Origin: Liquidambar formosana
Taxonomy: Eukaryota > Streptophyta > Magnoliopsida > Saxifragales > Altingiaceae
Reading direction: 5' to 3'
Assembly (NCBI GenBank): GCA_039720395.1
Contig: CM077824.1
Location: 21,786,013-21,850,012, forward strand
DNA: 64,000 bases
A program made the translations under genes and the position numbers. Under the pieces are notes generated by a model. That model had not been told where the DNA came from, made no database searches, and saw only the letters and a list, made by a program, of their open reading frames with translations. Shown here piece after piece: positions 30,709 through 41,338 of this stretch (its first letter is position 1; each line of letters begins with the position of its first letter).

Positions 30709-31415
30709 AATTTTTTCACTAGCCTGATTTATGCCCAATTCACCTACTCAATTAAAATATTTATATAGGTATGTATATAAACAAATTTACTTGTACAATG
30801 AAATTCTACCTTTGCGTATTGTACCCACAAATGATAATTGGTCACATTTGTGGTAACCTCAAGTCACAAAACCACTTATTACAAAATGTGACCACTTATA
30901 CTATTAAATGTGAGCTGCTATTACTACAAATGTGACGACTTACCACAAAATATAATCAATTATCACTTAGGAGTATGATACCCAATTTTTTTTGGGGGGT
31001 ACCAGGCATAAAATTCCCCATATATTTATATTTTTGCATAGTTATCCCTTCAGCAAATTGAGTAACTAGTTAATGCCTAGTGGCATGTCTTCCTTTTATC
31101 TAGGTTCTTGTTTCAAATTTTAGTAATATTGGTGTACATCTGATCTGATAAATTTCATATCAAAGTTATTCAATTAAAAAAAATAATTTTAGATAACAAG
31201 AGTTACTTTGGTACTAATTTTATTTTTTAATTACCAAAAGATTCTAGACTTTTAGATTAACTATTCCTCATATCAAAAGTAAAATCATTACCCACTCCAC
31301 GTCAAACTGCACCAAATTGGTGGCTGACCCAAGAGGAACTAAGAGGTCCAATCTAAGACATTTTGCTTTCTTGTCATAAGTCTCGTATACTAATAGCAAT
31401 TAAACCCATATAGGA
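30426..31415. other. Unassigned spacer
   Basis: There is an (AT)n microsatellite at about 30680-30705. A stretch at 30838-30960 repeats acatttgtggt/accacaaatgtg words in both orientations, suggesting a small unclassified inverted-repeat element without clear ends. No gene recognised. Confidence 0.4.
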
Positions 31416-31419
31416 CCTG

Positions 31420-31880
31420 TTGGTGAGATCGATGAACCAAGTGATCGGATTTAAACCAATTTCTAGTTCGGTTTGATTAATGAATCTGTTTTTTAGTATG
31501 AATTGGACTTGGACTTGGACTTCACATGGTCTAAATCATGCATGTGAACCGGACATAATTGAATTTGAACCAAGACCAACTGGCTCGTTGAATCGATCCC
31601 AATTAGATTGGTTTTTCATATGACTTGGACTGAACCGGTCTAAACCTCGTGAACCTTACAAAATTGCACTTGAACTGGTACTAACCGGCTGATGAACCGG
31701 ACAACTAAGAACCATGTGTTTTTGAAAAAAATGGGTTTTATTAATTGATCGTTTTTACATATGTCTTGAACTGAATTAGTCTAATTCACATGAACTATCT
31801 AAATAGAATTGCACTTGAACCAGTACTAATCGATTGGTTTGTACATTGAACTAGTGGTCAACTATAAACCATGCGTTTAA
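31420..31880. repeat. Degenerate tandem repeat rich in aaccgg and acttggact
   Basis: About three diverged units of 110-145 bp share ttgNacttgaacNNgtactaa and acttggactgaaccggtc-like words (anchors near 31550, 31659 and 31803). This looks like a subterminal or internal part of a repetitive element. No ends or coding frame seen. Confidence 0.55.
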
Positions 31881-32149
31881 AAAAAAAGCTTTTATGAAGT
31901 TAGCAAGACTTGAGCAATAAACCACTAATAATACAACAAGTTCCTCACCACTTCTCCACATTAGCTCTTTTTTAAACATATGTATATTATATTTATATTT
32001 ATATTTAAACATATGTATATTATAATTACTAGCCTTTTTTAGGTCCAAATTCTTTGATTATTTTTTCCCAATTTCATAGCATATAATAAACTAATTATAT
32101 CTAATTGAGCAAAGTTTGGAGATCAATTGTTGTGCCCAGCAAATGTCGG

Positions 32150-32905
32150 AATATTTAACGTCGAAAGAATTATTTCCCACATTTTGCAACAAACCTCAAG
32201 TTTTTCACAAAAACAATATACTTGTTGCAACAACTTTGATTTCATCACAAAAAGATATTTATTTTTGTGACAAAACCTTGATTTTGTTGCCAAAAGATTT
32301 CCCAAAACATATTTTCCATCTTTTGCGACAAATTGAAACTTTGTCGCAACAACGATATACATTTTGTGACAAACCTCAATTTCATTGCAAAAGGTACTCT
32401 TTTTGGTGACAAAATTGAGGTGTTGTGACAAAAGGTATTTCCCATCTTCTATGATAATCTTTATCGTTGTCGCAACAAAGACATACTTTTTGCAACAAAC
32501 ATTACTTTCGTCACAAAAGTATTCCTTTCGAAAAATATATTTTCTTTGGTGACAAAACTAAAGTTTTGTCTCAAAAGGTATTTCCCATGTTTGTGACAAT
32601 CTTGATCTTTGTCACAAAAGAGGCATACTACTGTGACAAATCTCACTTTGGTCGCAAAAATTATTCTTTTGGGTGACAAAATCAAAGTTTTGTCGCAAAA
32701 AGTATTTCCCGCCGCTTGGCGCCAACAAATAATTTTGGCGCCAAAGTATTTGTGACAAGTTTTAGCGACGACATTCTAGTTTCGTTGCCATTTACCTTTT
32801 TTATGGCTTTTTTTATGACGATTGGTAATGTGATCACAAAAGGTGCCATTTTCGTGACGAAATTGAGTTCGTCACAAAAAAATTTGTTACTAATTCCTCG
32901 TTAAC
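32150..32905. mobile_element. CACTA-like subterminal repeat array (ttgtgacaaa motifs)
   Basis: Dozens of copies in both orientations of a motif close to tttgtcgcaaaa/ttttgtgacaaa are arranged in larger units of about 120-140 bp that also contain tatttcccat. Arrays like this occur near the ends of plant CACTA elements. The six or more overlapping open frames on both strands simply translate the motif and are not genes. A cgttagtg near 32939 could be a decayed CACTA terminus, but I cannot pair it. Confidence 0.5.
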
Positions 32906-33517
32906 GTCTGCTACTCCCCTTCAAACGACTACGTTAGTGTGCGTTTTGAATCTCAATCATAGATCACTTTAATTGGACACGTGTTAACCATCCGACGGTA
33001 ACTGGATGCTGCAGTTAAAGTTACAAACTGCAGCAAATCCGAATCCCACTTTGAGAGAGTAAAATAATTTTTTTTTATCTTGATTAACAAATATTTTGGG
33101 ACATAAAAATTATTATCAAATAAAGTAGAATGGAGGGATTACAAAATTGAATAGAAGAATGGATCTCTAGCCCAATAAGCACTCCCTTCAATTCTTTTCC
33201 CCATCGTTTTAGAGGGCTCCATGTACATCGTACATAACTTGTCGGGATGAAAAATAATTCAATATAATCGACACACCATGTGACATATTGATACAAAATA
33301 TTAGGAGAAGAACTTCCATGAGATTGTTCCATAGCCACGTGGTGCAACCAGACAATCACAGCTAAGCAAAGTGTGATTGTGGGACTAAAAAGTACACTGA
33401 CAAACCCACTTTACTTGATTGTGATTGGCTAATTGCGTCATGTGGCCCATAGGACCGTTCCATTGAAGTTCTTTCCAAATATTAGAATAATAAGATCACG
33501 TCATACATGTCTCATCA
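32906..33517. other. Unassigned spacer
   Basis: No recognised gene or element end. The minus-strand open frame at 33084-33359 shows no family motif. Confidence 0.35.
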
Positions 33518-33526
33518 AATTGAAAA

Positions 33527-33806
33527 GGATAAATTACATTAAGATCCCTGTAGAATCTAATAAATACAGATACACCCCCTCACATTTATGAAATACATTG
33601 ATACCCCTTACTTTACAAAATAAACTACAAAGAGACCCCTCCCTCTAACCTCCATCCATTAATTCGTTAAAACATACTAAATTTTTTTCAAAATACCCTA
33701 ACTACCCTTATTGGATGGCAATTTTCATATTAAATGCATATAACTCATCACTCCAACTCATTCATCTAACATATTCAATTTTTTTTAATTGATAAACAAC
33801 TAAAAG

Positions 33807-33849
<43 letters not shown>

Positions 33850-34384
33850 AAAATGCCAAAAGTTTAAATTTTCTATCCAACTGATGTGGTAGCCGTCAAA
33901 TTTGTTCATTAGAAACAATTATTTTTTTAATTAAATTTTTAATTGATGTGCGAAAAAAAAAATGATTTGCCAAGTTACCACGTACCTCTATACATGCATC
34001 CCCATTTTAATAATTCTTTTAATTTATTTCTAAATATGAGTAATGCTATATAAACCCCCTCCCCCTTTTTTTTTGCCCAAATCTACTTACTCAAATGAGG
34101 TGGCAATTTGGCAAATCAATTTTTGTTTTCTTTTTTTTGAAAATCAATCATTTTTTTTATAATGAGTTATATATATTTAACATGAAAGTTGTCATCTAAT
34201 GAGGGTATTTAGGGTATTTTGAAAAACTTTAAGCATGATTTAACGGATTAATGGATGGAAGTTAGAAAGAAGGGTCTCTTTGTAGTTTAATTTTGTAAAA
34301 TAAGGGGTGTCAGTGTAATTTCATAAACGTGTAGGGGTGTATTTGGATTTGTTAGATTCTATAGGGTCTTAATGTAATTTACCC
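33527..34384. mobile_element. Mutator-type MITE with long terminal inverted repeats
   Basis: Inverted arms of about 145 bp start at GGATAAATTACATTAAGA (33527) and end at the complement of GGGTAAATTACATTAAGA (34384). The 9-bp flanks aattgaaaa (33518-33526) and acttgaaaa (34385-34393) differ at one base, fitting the 9-bp duplication of Mutator-like elements. The interior of about 560 bp is AT-rich with an (AT)n run at 33806-33843 and no coding frame. Confidence 0.85.
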
Positions 34385-34843
34385 ACTTGAAAAATATCTA
34401 ATTAAAAAACTGATAAGATTTGATAAATCCTAACCACCATTTAAAAACGTAGGCATGATTTTATTACTTTGGTACAGTGCATCAATATGCAACATTTCTT
34501 GTTGAGATGAGCCCAGCATTATGCTATCGTTCTCATCTTTTAAGAAAATATCAAATAGCGGGTCAACATAAAAGTAATTTTAAATAAAGATTTAAGCTGG
34601 TCTTTCTTATTTCATTCAAAATGCAGCATCTATCCAAAAAAAAAAAAAAAAAAATTGGTAGTAATAGGCTTTAAACCCTAAAAGAGGGAACTTACGTACC
34701 ATCTACCATTTTATAATAACCATTTTGTCTTTCCCTTTTTATTCCACCTAAATATCCTTCTCACATTAAACTCATTCCTTCTCTCTTAATTTAAAAGTGT
34801 CAAAACATAATTTAAAATAACCAATCATATATATATATATATA

Positions 34844-35245
34844 GATAGGGGAGGGTTCCGTTCATACTTAGTGTAAAACTTTTTACACTTACACCGTACC
34901 TATCAATATCGTTCTATAGAAATCATATTTTTCCAATTCAACCGTTGGATAACATATTCTTTTCATGCACATCATGCATGTCAAATTTCAAGTTAATCAG
35001 AGATTAGGAGCTATGTTATCTATAAAGTACTCGAAATTAAAGTTTTATTTATTAAAAGAAAAAGTTTACGAATCAAACACTTCCCAATATCCGATTAACT
35101 TGAAATTTGGCATGCGTGACTTGCATGATAGGAATAGGTATTCCAACAGTTGGATTGACGAAATATGATTTTTATAAAAAAATATTGACAGGTGTAAATG
35201 TAAAAAGTTTTACACTATGTGTCAACAAAACCCTCCCCATCTATC
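34844..35245. mobile_element. Palindromic MITE in an AT microsatellite
   Basis: The whole element folds on itself. The outer arms share gataggggagggtt / aaccctccccatctat and agtgtaaaactttttaca. The inner arms share atccgattaacttgaaattt-like words. It sits in an (AT)n tract that continues on both sides, consistent with a TA target. The 67-codon plus-strand frame inside is an artefact. Non-autonomous; the mobilising family is not clear. Confidence 0.8.
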
Positions 35246-35264
35246 TATCTATATATATATATAT

Positions 35265-35655
35265 AGTCCCCTTTTTATGAGGTTAACTTAACCTAACTTT
35301 ACATTAGGTTACCTTCGAAAACTCTATCTCTAATTTTTATTTTTCAAAACCAACCGTTGGATTAGATTTACTTTTTGTGAAGATCATGCAAACTTACAAT
35401 TAAGTTGATCTGAGATTAAGAATTACTTCATTCATAAATGTCCAAAATGAGTGATTAATTGTCATTGACTAAAAAATGTCATTTTTGAATCAAATAGCGA
35501 TCAGTTTCGGATCAACTTGATTTTTGGTATGCATCACTTACATGATAAGGTCATCTAATCCAACGATTGGTTTTATAAAATATGAATCATATATATAGTT
35601 TTGGAAAATGACCTAACGCAAAGTTAAGTTAGATTAACCTCATAAAAAGGGGACT
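35265..35655. mobile_element. Second palindromic MITE, adjacent and related in design
   Basis: The arms agtccccttttt...gaggttaa and ttaacctcataaaaagggg pair, and pairing continues inward through aaccaaccgttggatta and taatccaacgattggtt. It follows the previous MITE after about 20 bp of AT repeat. It shares the ccaaccgttgga centre and the weak cttgaNtttggcatgc-like inner words with its neighbour, so the two are probably distant relatives. No coding capacity. Confidence 0.8.
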
Positions 35656-35659
35656 CTAT

Positions 35660-36510
35660 ACATACATGTATATTTTGGGAGATTTGGTTACAAGTTGTCA
35701 TTCAAAGACTTGTCTAAGAATAAGTCCAATTAAAAAAACGTATAGTGCCTTAAGCCAATCAAAAAATGCTATGACGGAAATGCCCATCACATGGTTTGGT
35801 AAAATTTTTAAAGCGTGAAAATCCCATTGATAGCTAAGAAAATCTTGCGCAAAATTTTCTCTAGACTCTCCTCCTATGCTTGCTCCATGATAAAAAAATA
35901 TCTAGGCTGAAATTTTCCCTATATTCTCCTCCTATAACCACTCCTCCATCATAGTGACTTGTGACTATAACAAAACAATGGTTGAGCAAATCTTCCTTTT
36001 CCAACAAGATGGCAAAAAAACGTAAGTTAAATTAGGATTCTATTAAGAAATTTCATTTCTTTTCGCAAAAAAAAAAAAAAAAAAAATCTCCTATGAAAAA
36101 CTCCATTTTGCGATTTCTATAAATTTGCATCAAGGAAGTTTGTTCTTTTTTCGTTTTTTTAAAAACAATGTAACTGTTCTATAGGGTTTTTAGTCCAAAC
36201 ATTTTTGACAAGATGGAAATGTCTACAAATTGTTACATGAATTTTTAGCAAGATGTTACAAAAACTGTTCATGTAACTGTTTATAAATGGAAGGCATAGT
36301 GATTTTGAATTGTGTTTAATTTCATGTAACTTTTTATAGGGCCCGTAACTTTTTTTGTAGGGTTTTCAAGCTTCACATTTTTGATTTGTGAACAAATCGA
36401 AACAATAATAAAAGAACTTGTATGCAAACTATTACACGAATTTTTAACGAGATGTTACAAAAACAGTTACACGAAGGTGTATTGAAGCAGATGCTGTTAA
36501 GGATACTATT
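35660..36510. other. Unassigned spacer with local repeats
   Basis: The motif gttacaaaaactgttNa with acgaatttttaacNagatgttaca recurs near 36232 and 36432, and poly-A runs occur near 36066. No gene or element end recognised. Confidence 0.4.
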
Positions 36511-36745
36511 ATATGAAATCTTCATTCCAAGGTGGAAATATTGTTAATGGACATCAAAATAAGAAAACTTCTAATTAGATCGTAAATCATGGAGCAAAGG
36601 CAAAAATTGATGAGGATATTATTGTATGAAATCTTAGTTCCAATGTGGGAAATATTGTAGATGAAAAAAAAAAAAAAAGGAAAACTATTAATTAGAGCAT
36701 AAATCATAGAGGAAAAATTTGAAAACAAAAACCCTATCAAAATAC
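36511..36745. repeat. Tandem duplication, unit of about 116 bp
   Basis: Two copies start at about 36512 and 36627, sharing tatgaaatctt, ttccaaNgtgg, aaatattgt and aattagaNcNtaaatcat. A 15-bp A run interrupts the second. No coding role. Confidence 0.7.
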
Positions 36746-36767
36746 CAGCCATAACACCAATTAATTA

Positions 36768-38695
36768 GGGAAAATTAGCAATAACCTCTATTAAAGAACT
36801 GTTTTTAACAAAGAACCCACCATAAGATTTTTTAACTCCAAAACCCCTTTTTTAGAAGAATTTTTAAGCAAAAGGAAATATATTTTTAAAAATGCCCATT
36901 TTAACCTTTTATATGTACAACCAATTTTATTTACAGGAAGAAGGGAGGAAGGGAAGGAAAAAGAGAGAAAGAGACGGAGGAGTGGCGATCTCAGACCACA
37001 GATCGGACGGCTGTACAGTGGATGTTTGATGGTGATCGTCTCCAGTGGTCGGAGGCCAACGGTAAGCGTGCGTCAGTGGCTTGAGGCTCGATGGTCGAGG
37101 CTCGATGGCGATCTGGCAGTGAGGGAATCAACGGCGACGTGCAAATGATTTTTACAAATTTGTTAAAATCTGGCAAGAGATGGGATGATCCTAGGAGAGA
37201 AGGTCTGTCATTACTGGTTTTGCGCGTTGGAAAGTCATCAAAAAATGTAGTTTTTTTTTTAATTTGTTGGCCAGATGGTTCAAATTGGTCTGAAATAGAG
37301 GAAACAGTGAGGAGTCAAGGGGATGAGGGTTGTTAGGGATTTAGGGCTATTTGTTGTTGGGTGTTAATCAAGTTGTAGAAGATGAAGATGGGTCTGCTGT
37401 TATAAGAGGGGAAAGTCATTGGCATTGGAGTAGTTATCGACGGTGGTTGCCGCCGATCATGGAATTCGAACTCTCTTCCTTTCATCTAAGAAAAAGTGTA
37501 TTTTGGTCCTAAGTTGCTGGTGAGTCGCCGTTGATGTTTGTCAGCGGCAACTGGAAAACCAGATCTAGTTTTTTTTTTCTTTTTTTTCTTTTTTGTTTGG
37601 TTTGACAGTGGGTTTGAAGGGAAAAGGTTTGTTTTGATTTGTTGCACGGTGATGGAGACATTACGATGAGGATGGTGTGGGTTTGGTAGAGTTTGATGAT
37701 AGTGGTTTTGGTGGTTATCAACAGGTTTGGGGTTTTATGGCAGGGTTTCACAGCGGGTGGTTTGGTGTGGTAAAGAGACGGTGGTGGATTGAGGGTTGGA
37801 CTGTTATTATGTGGTGTATAATTTTTCCAAAGCACACAACAGTAAACTGTTACTATTGTCTGTGTAAATTTTTCAAAGCATACAAGAGTAAACTGTTACT
37901 ATTGTTTGTGTAAATTTTTCAAAGCACACAATAGTAAAATGTTCACCTTCGCCAAAAGTATCATTTTACTATCTATAGTACTGTTTTGAGTATGTATACA
38001 TTGGAATTCATATTTTTTGTTTCAAATAGTATGATGATACTGTCACCCATTGTTGTGTTTTCTTAATGTGGAACAGTATGCTGTTACTGTGTAACTAACA
38101 TTTTGTGTTGCTACGTATCTGTTATCATGTTTTTATTTCACCAAAGAGTATAATGTCACTGTCTAAATTATTGTTTTGAATATATATACTTTGGAATTCA
38201 TTTTTTTTGGCCATAGCAACAGATCTGGTCTTCATAAAGCAAGTTGGGATTTGAAGAAGAAGAAGAAGAAGAAGAAGAATGGGAGGAGAGGCATTTAGCT
38301 ATAGTACTAGATCTGAAAAACCAGACTTTTTTCTCCTATGGTGACCGTACTTTCTCCGACCACCGTCCTTCTTCTTCTTCTTCTTCTTCTTCTTCTTCTT
38401 CTTTTCATCTCTAAACCTAGAAATGTTGTTTCCTACGTTTTGAAGGTGGTTTATGCATTTAGAAAGTGGTTTTTGAGAGGGATTCTATTTCTATAAATTT
38501 GTCGGAAATCTTGGTGGGTTTTAAATCCCTGATTTTCGGGTATGAGAATAATGGCACGATTATAAATAGTTCTAATAGTAAAATGAGGGGCTTTTTGGTC
38601 TGTATAGGGTTGAAAGGGGTTTTTACAAAACTGATTCTTATTTAGGTGCTATTGTAAAATGAGTCTTATATATAGGGCCTATGACCAAAAATCCC
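36768..38695. mobile_element. Mutator-like element with captured-looking interior (Pack-MULE candidate)
   Basis: A perfect 9-bp duplication aattaatta (36759-36767 and 38696-38704) flanks ends that align imperfectly as inverted repeats (gggaaaattagcaataacc against gggatttttggtcataggcc). The interior lacks transposase. It holds a GC-richer block (36940-37150) with Arg/Gly/Asp-type codons, (gaa)n and (ctt)n runs at about 38259-38278 and 38367-38403 that can pair, and three units of about 62 bp with caNagtaaactgttacta (37820-37945). The donor gene, if any, is not recognised. Confidence 0.65.
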
Positions 38696-38901
38696 AATTA
38701 ATTATTTACCATAACAGTTGAGATGGCAAATTTGGCAATTAAGAAAAAGATCATCCCAATATATATTGAAATGTTAGCGTTTCAATATGTTGATGGACTT
38801 GGGGCTGTATAAGAAAGTTGGAAGGACTGAAGCCTTTATAACTCCTTGTAAATGGACTTTATGCTGATTTCCCCATATTTGTTTCAAGTAGAATAATAAT
38901 T

Positions 38902-39690
38902 TGTTAGTTTTATTTAATTAAATTATTATGATTCAAATTTTAATGAGAGAATATTTTCTTTGGTGTGAGTGTTTACATGTTAGTAATTTTCATATAAGAA
39001 TGAGGCTGAACTTTGTACATGGCTTTTGGTTATACCTTTGTTGACTTTTTATCTGGCATTTGGTGAGAAGTAAAGCCTCATAGTTATCTATGCATTAAAT
39101 TTATTACGGTTATTCCTTTTGAATGTAAAATTTATTCTTATTTTATATTTTGGCTGTTAGGACCATTAAAGTTGGACAGTCTTTAACTTTCAAAGTGTGA
39201 ATGGTTTTCTCTTTTTATTGTGTTAGCCGTTTCTTATCCCACTTATAGTTTCAACAGTTAATATATTATTGTTGTATATATTTTGAATATATATAACATA
39301 CGGTTTGTACAGCAAGATACTCCATTATATATATATATATATATATATGCTCTATTTTATACATATGGTTTTTTGACTTTTATATGTTTTTTGAGTTGGG
39401 TGGTGTTGGACTTTTTCATTGCGACCCGATATTATGAGTCCGCATTTACCGGCACGCTTTAAGGCTGTCGAATCCTGGAGGCCGACCGCCACAACCCTGA
39501 CTGCACTAGAAGATTTCTCAAGGGGGCGAAATCGGTTTCAAGGACAATGGTTCTTTTCCATGCTTCAGCCATCAAACCACGACTGCGATAAGTCATTCCT
39601 TTATTTTTAGTTTCAGTTATTTGTATCTTCAAGAATTTGTAATATTTGGAGTGTTATTATATATCTCATTGTGAAAAATTTCTAATATTA
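38902..39690 (+). repeat. 5' LTR of the outer copia
   Basis: About 790 bp, matching 57087-57960 base by base with many substitutions. It contains an (AT)n run (39328-39348) that is much longer in the other LTR, and a GC-richer block (39420-39560) with ggcacgctttaaggctgtcg. Confidence 0.85.
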
Positions 39691-39709
39691 TTGAAACCGA
39701 ATTTGCACA

Positions 39710-40955
39710 ATGGATGATATCGTCACTCAAGTTCTGGATATTACAGAATTGGAACCATTTGATGGAACCAATTACAAGAGATGGAGTTCGAAACTTTTAT
39801 TTATTTTGGAGACCATGCATGTTGAGTTTGTGCTTACAAACCCAAGAGCTGATGATGAACTTTTTGAGCCTGCTCGGTCTTATTCAATTCGGATATGGGA
39901 CAAGGCCAACCATCTTTGTAGGAATTATATTTTAAATGGTATGGCAAATGAATTTTATGATGTTTATTGTGGTTACAAAAATGCTAAAGAAATTTGGGAT
40001 GCTCTTAAGAAAAAGTACATCATTGAAGATACTGGAACTAAAAAATTTGCTGTTGATAATTTTTTAGATTTTCAAATGGTAGATAAAAAACCAGTTTCTG
40101 CACAAATTCATGAATACCAGCATCTTGTTAGTGAAGTACTTAAAGAGGGTATGGTAATTGATGAGGGTTTTTAATCTACAACCCTTATTAAAAAATTACC
40201 TCTTTCTTGGAAAGAATATAAAATGACTTTGAAACATAAAAGAAAAGATATGTCCCTTGAGGATCTTGTCATTCATATCCGAATTGAAGAGGCTAATAGA
40301 CCAAAATGAGAAAGCCAAAGAGGCATACTCTAAGGCTAACCTCATTGAGACCAAGGATGGAAGAGCACCTAAGGGAAGACCTAGGAAGAAATCTCATAAA
40401 AATTTTGACAACCGGTTCAAGAAACTGGAAAACAAAGAATTCAAGAAGAAAAAGAGAGGCAATTGTTTTAACTATAGAAAACCAGGACACCATGTGAATA
40501 AGTGCAGGTTTCGGAAGGGCCAAGGTTCTAATAGGTCTCAAGCTCACCTTACTGAAACTGATGAAGTTATAACTGCGGTTCTTTCAGAGGTAAATTTGGT
40601 TTCCAATGGAAAGGATTGGATAGTGGACACAGGGGCCACTAAACACATTTGTTATGACAGGAGTATTTTCCTCCTATGAACTCGTTAAGAACGGTGAGCA
40701 AGTTTTTATGGGAAATTTTTAGATCTTCTCCTATTGCAGGTAAAGGGAAAGTACTCTTGAAGTTGACTTCTGGAAAGGTCCTTCAATTGAGTGATGTCCA
40801 TCATGTGCTTGAGATGAGACGCAATCTTGTTTCTGGAGCATTGCTTAACAAAGTTGGTGTGAAATTAGTTTTTGAATCTGATAAGTTGATTCTTACTCGT
40901 AATGAGAATTTGGTGGGGAAGGGGTACTGTTCTGATGGTTTATTTGTTTTGAATG
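39710..40955 (+). pseudogene. Outer copia gag and protease, decayed
   Basis: The frame starts with ATG at 39710 (MDDIVTQVLDITELEPFDGT) and carries a copia gag (UBN2-type) with NYKRWSSKL and AKEIWDALKKKY. A TAA at 40172-40174 interrupts it where CAA (Gln) is likely. Later parts hold a zinc knuckle with one Cys replaced (CFNYRKPGHHVNKC; the usual form is CX2CX4HX4C), the protease motif DWIVDTGATKHIC and the following protease region to SDGLFVLNV. Frame changes occur near 40250 and 40676. Coding is cut at 40955 by the younger element and resumes at 53827. Confidence 0.85.
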
Positions 40956-41338
40956 TGTTGGCCTAAATGGTTTAATCCCCGAGGTTTTGATGATAACAAT
41001 ACATAATAAGATGTTTAAGGACTAATGAGCAGTTAAGTGATGAATCTAGACAGGTATCAAAGCCACTCAATGACTCAAGCATTAAGGATCAAAATGCACA
41101 AACAAACAAGCAAAGATGCTGAGTAAGCAGCGCAATGGATCCATCAATTGTTCAAGAGCAATCAAGCTCTATCACAAGTCAATTTGTGACAATTCTAGGA
41201 AAACCTTGTAAGATTAATTTCAATTCTTGCTCACCAGTTGAAAGGGCTTAAAACATCAAAAATTCAATGATCTTAAAGGCCTAAAAATGATTTACTTTTC
41301 AAATGGTCAAAAAGTTTAATTTTGTCTGAAAACAGGGA

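Noticed and set aside
32123..32676. Overlapping open frames of 66-102 codons on both strands
   Set aside because: They translate one short repeated DNA motif in several frames and have no independent protein signal.
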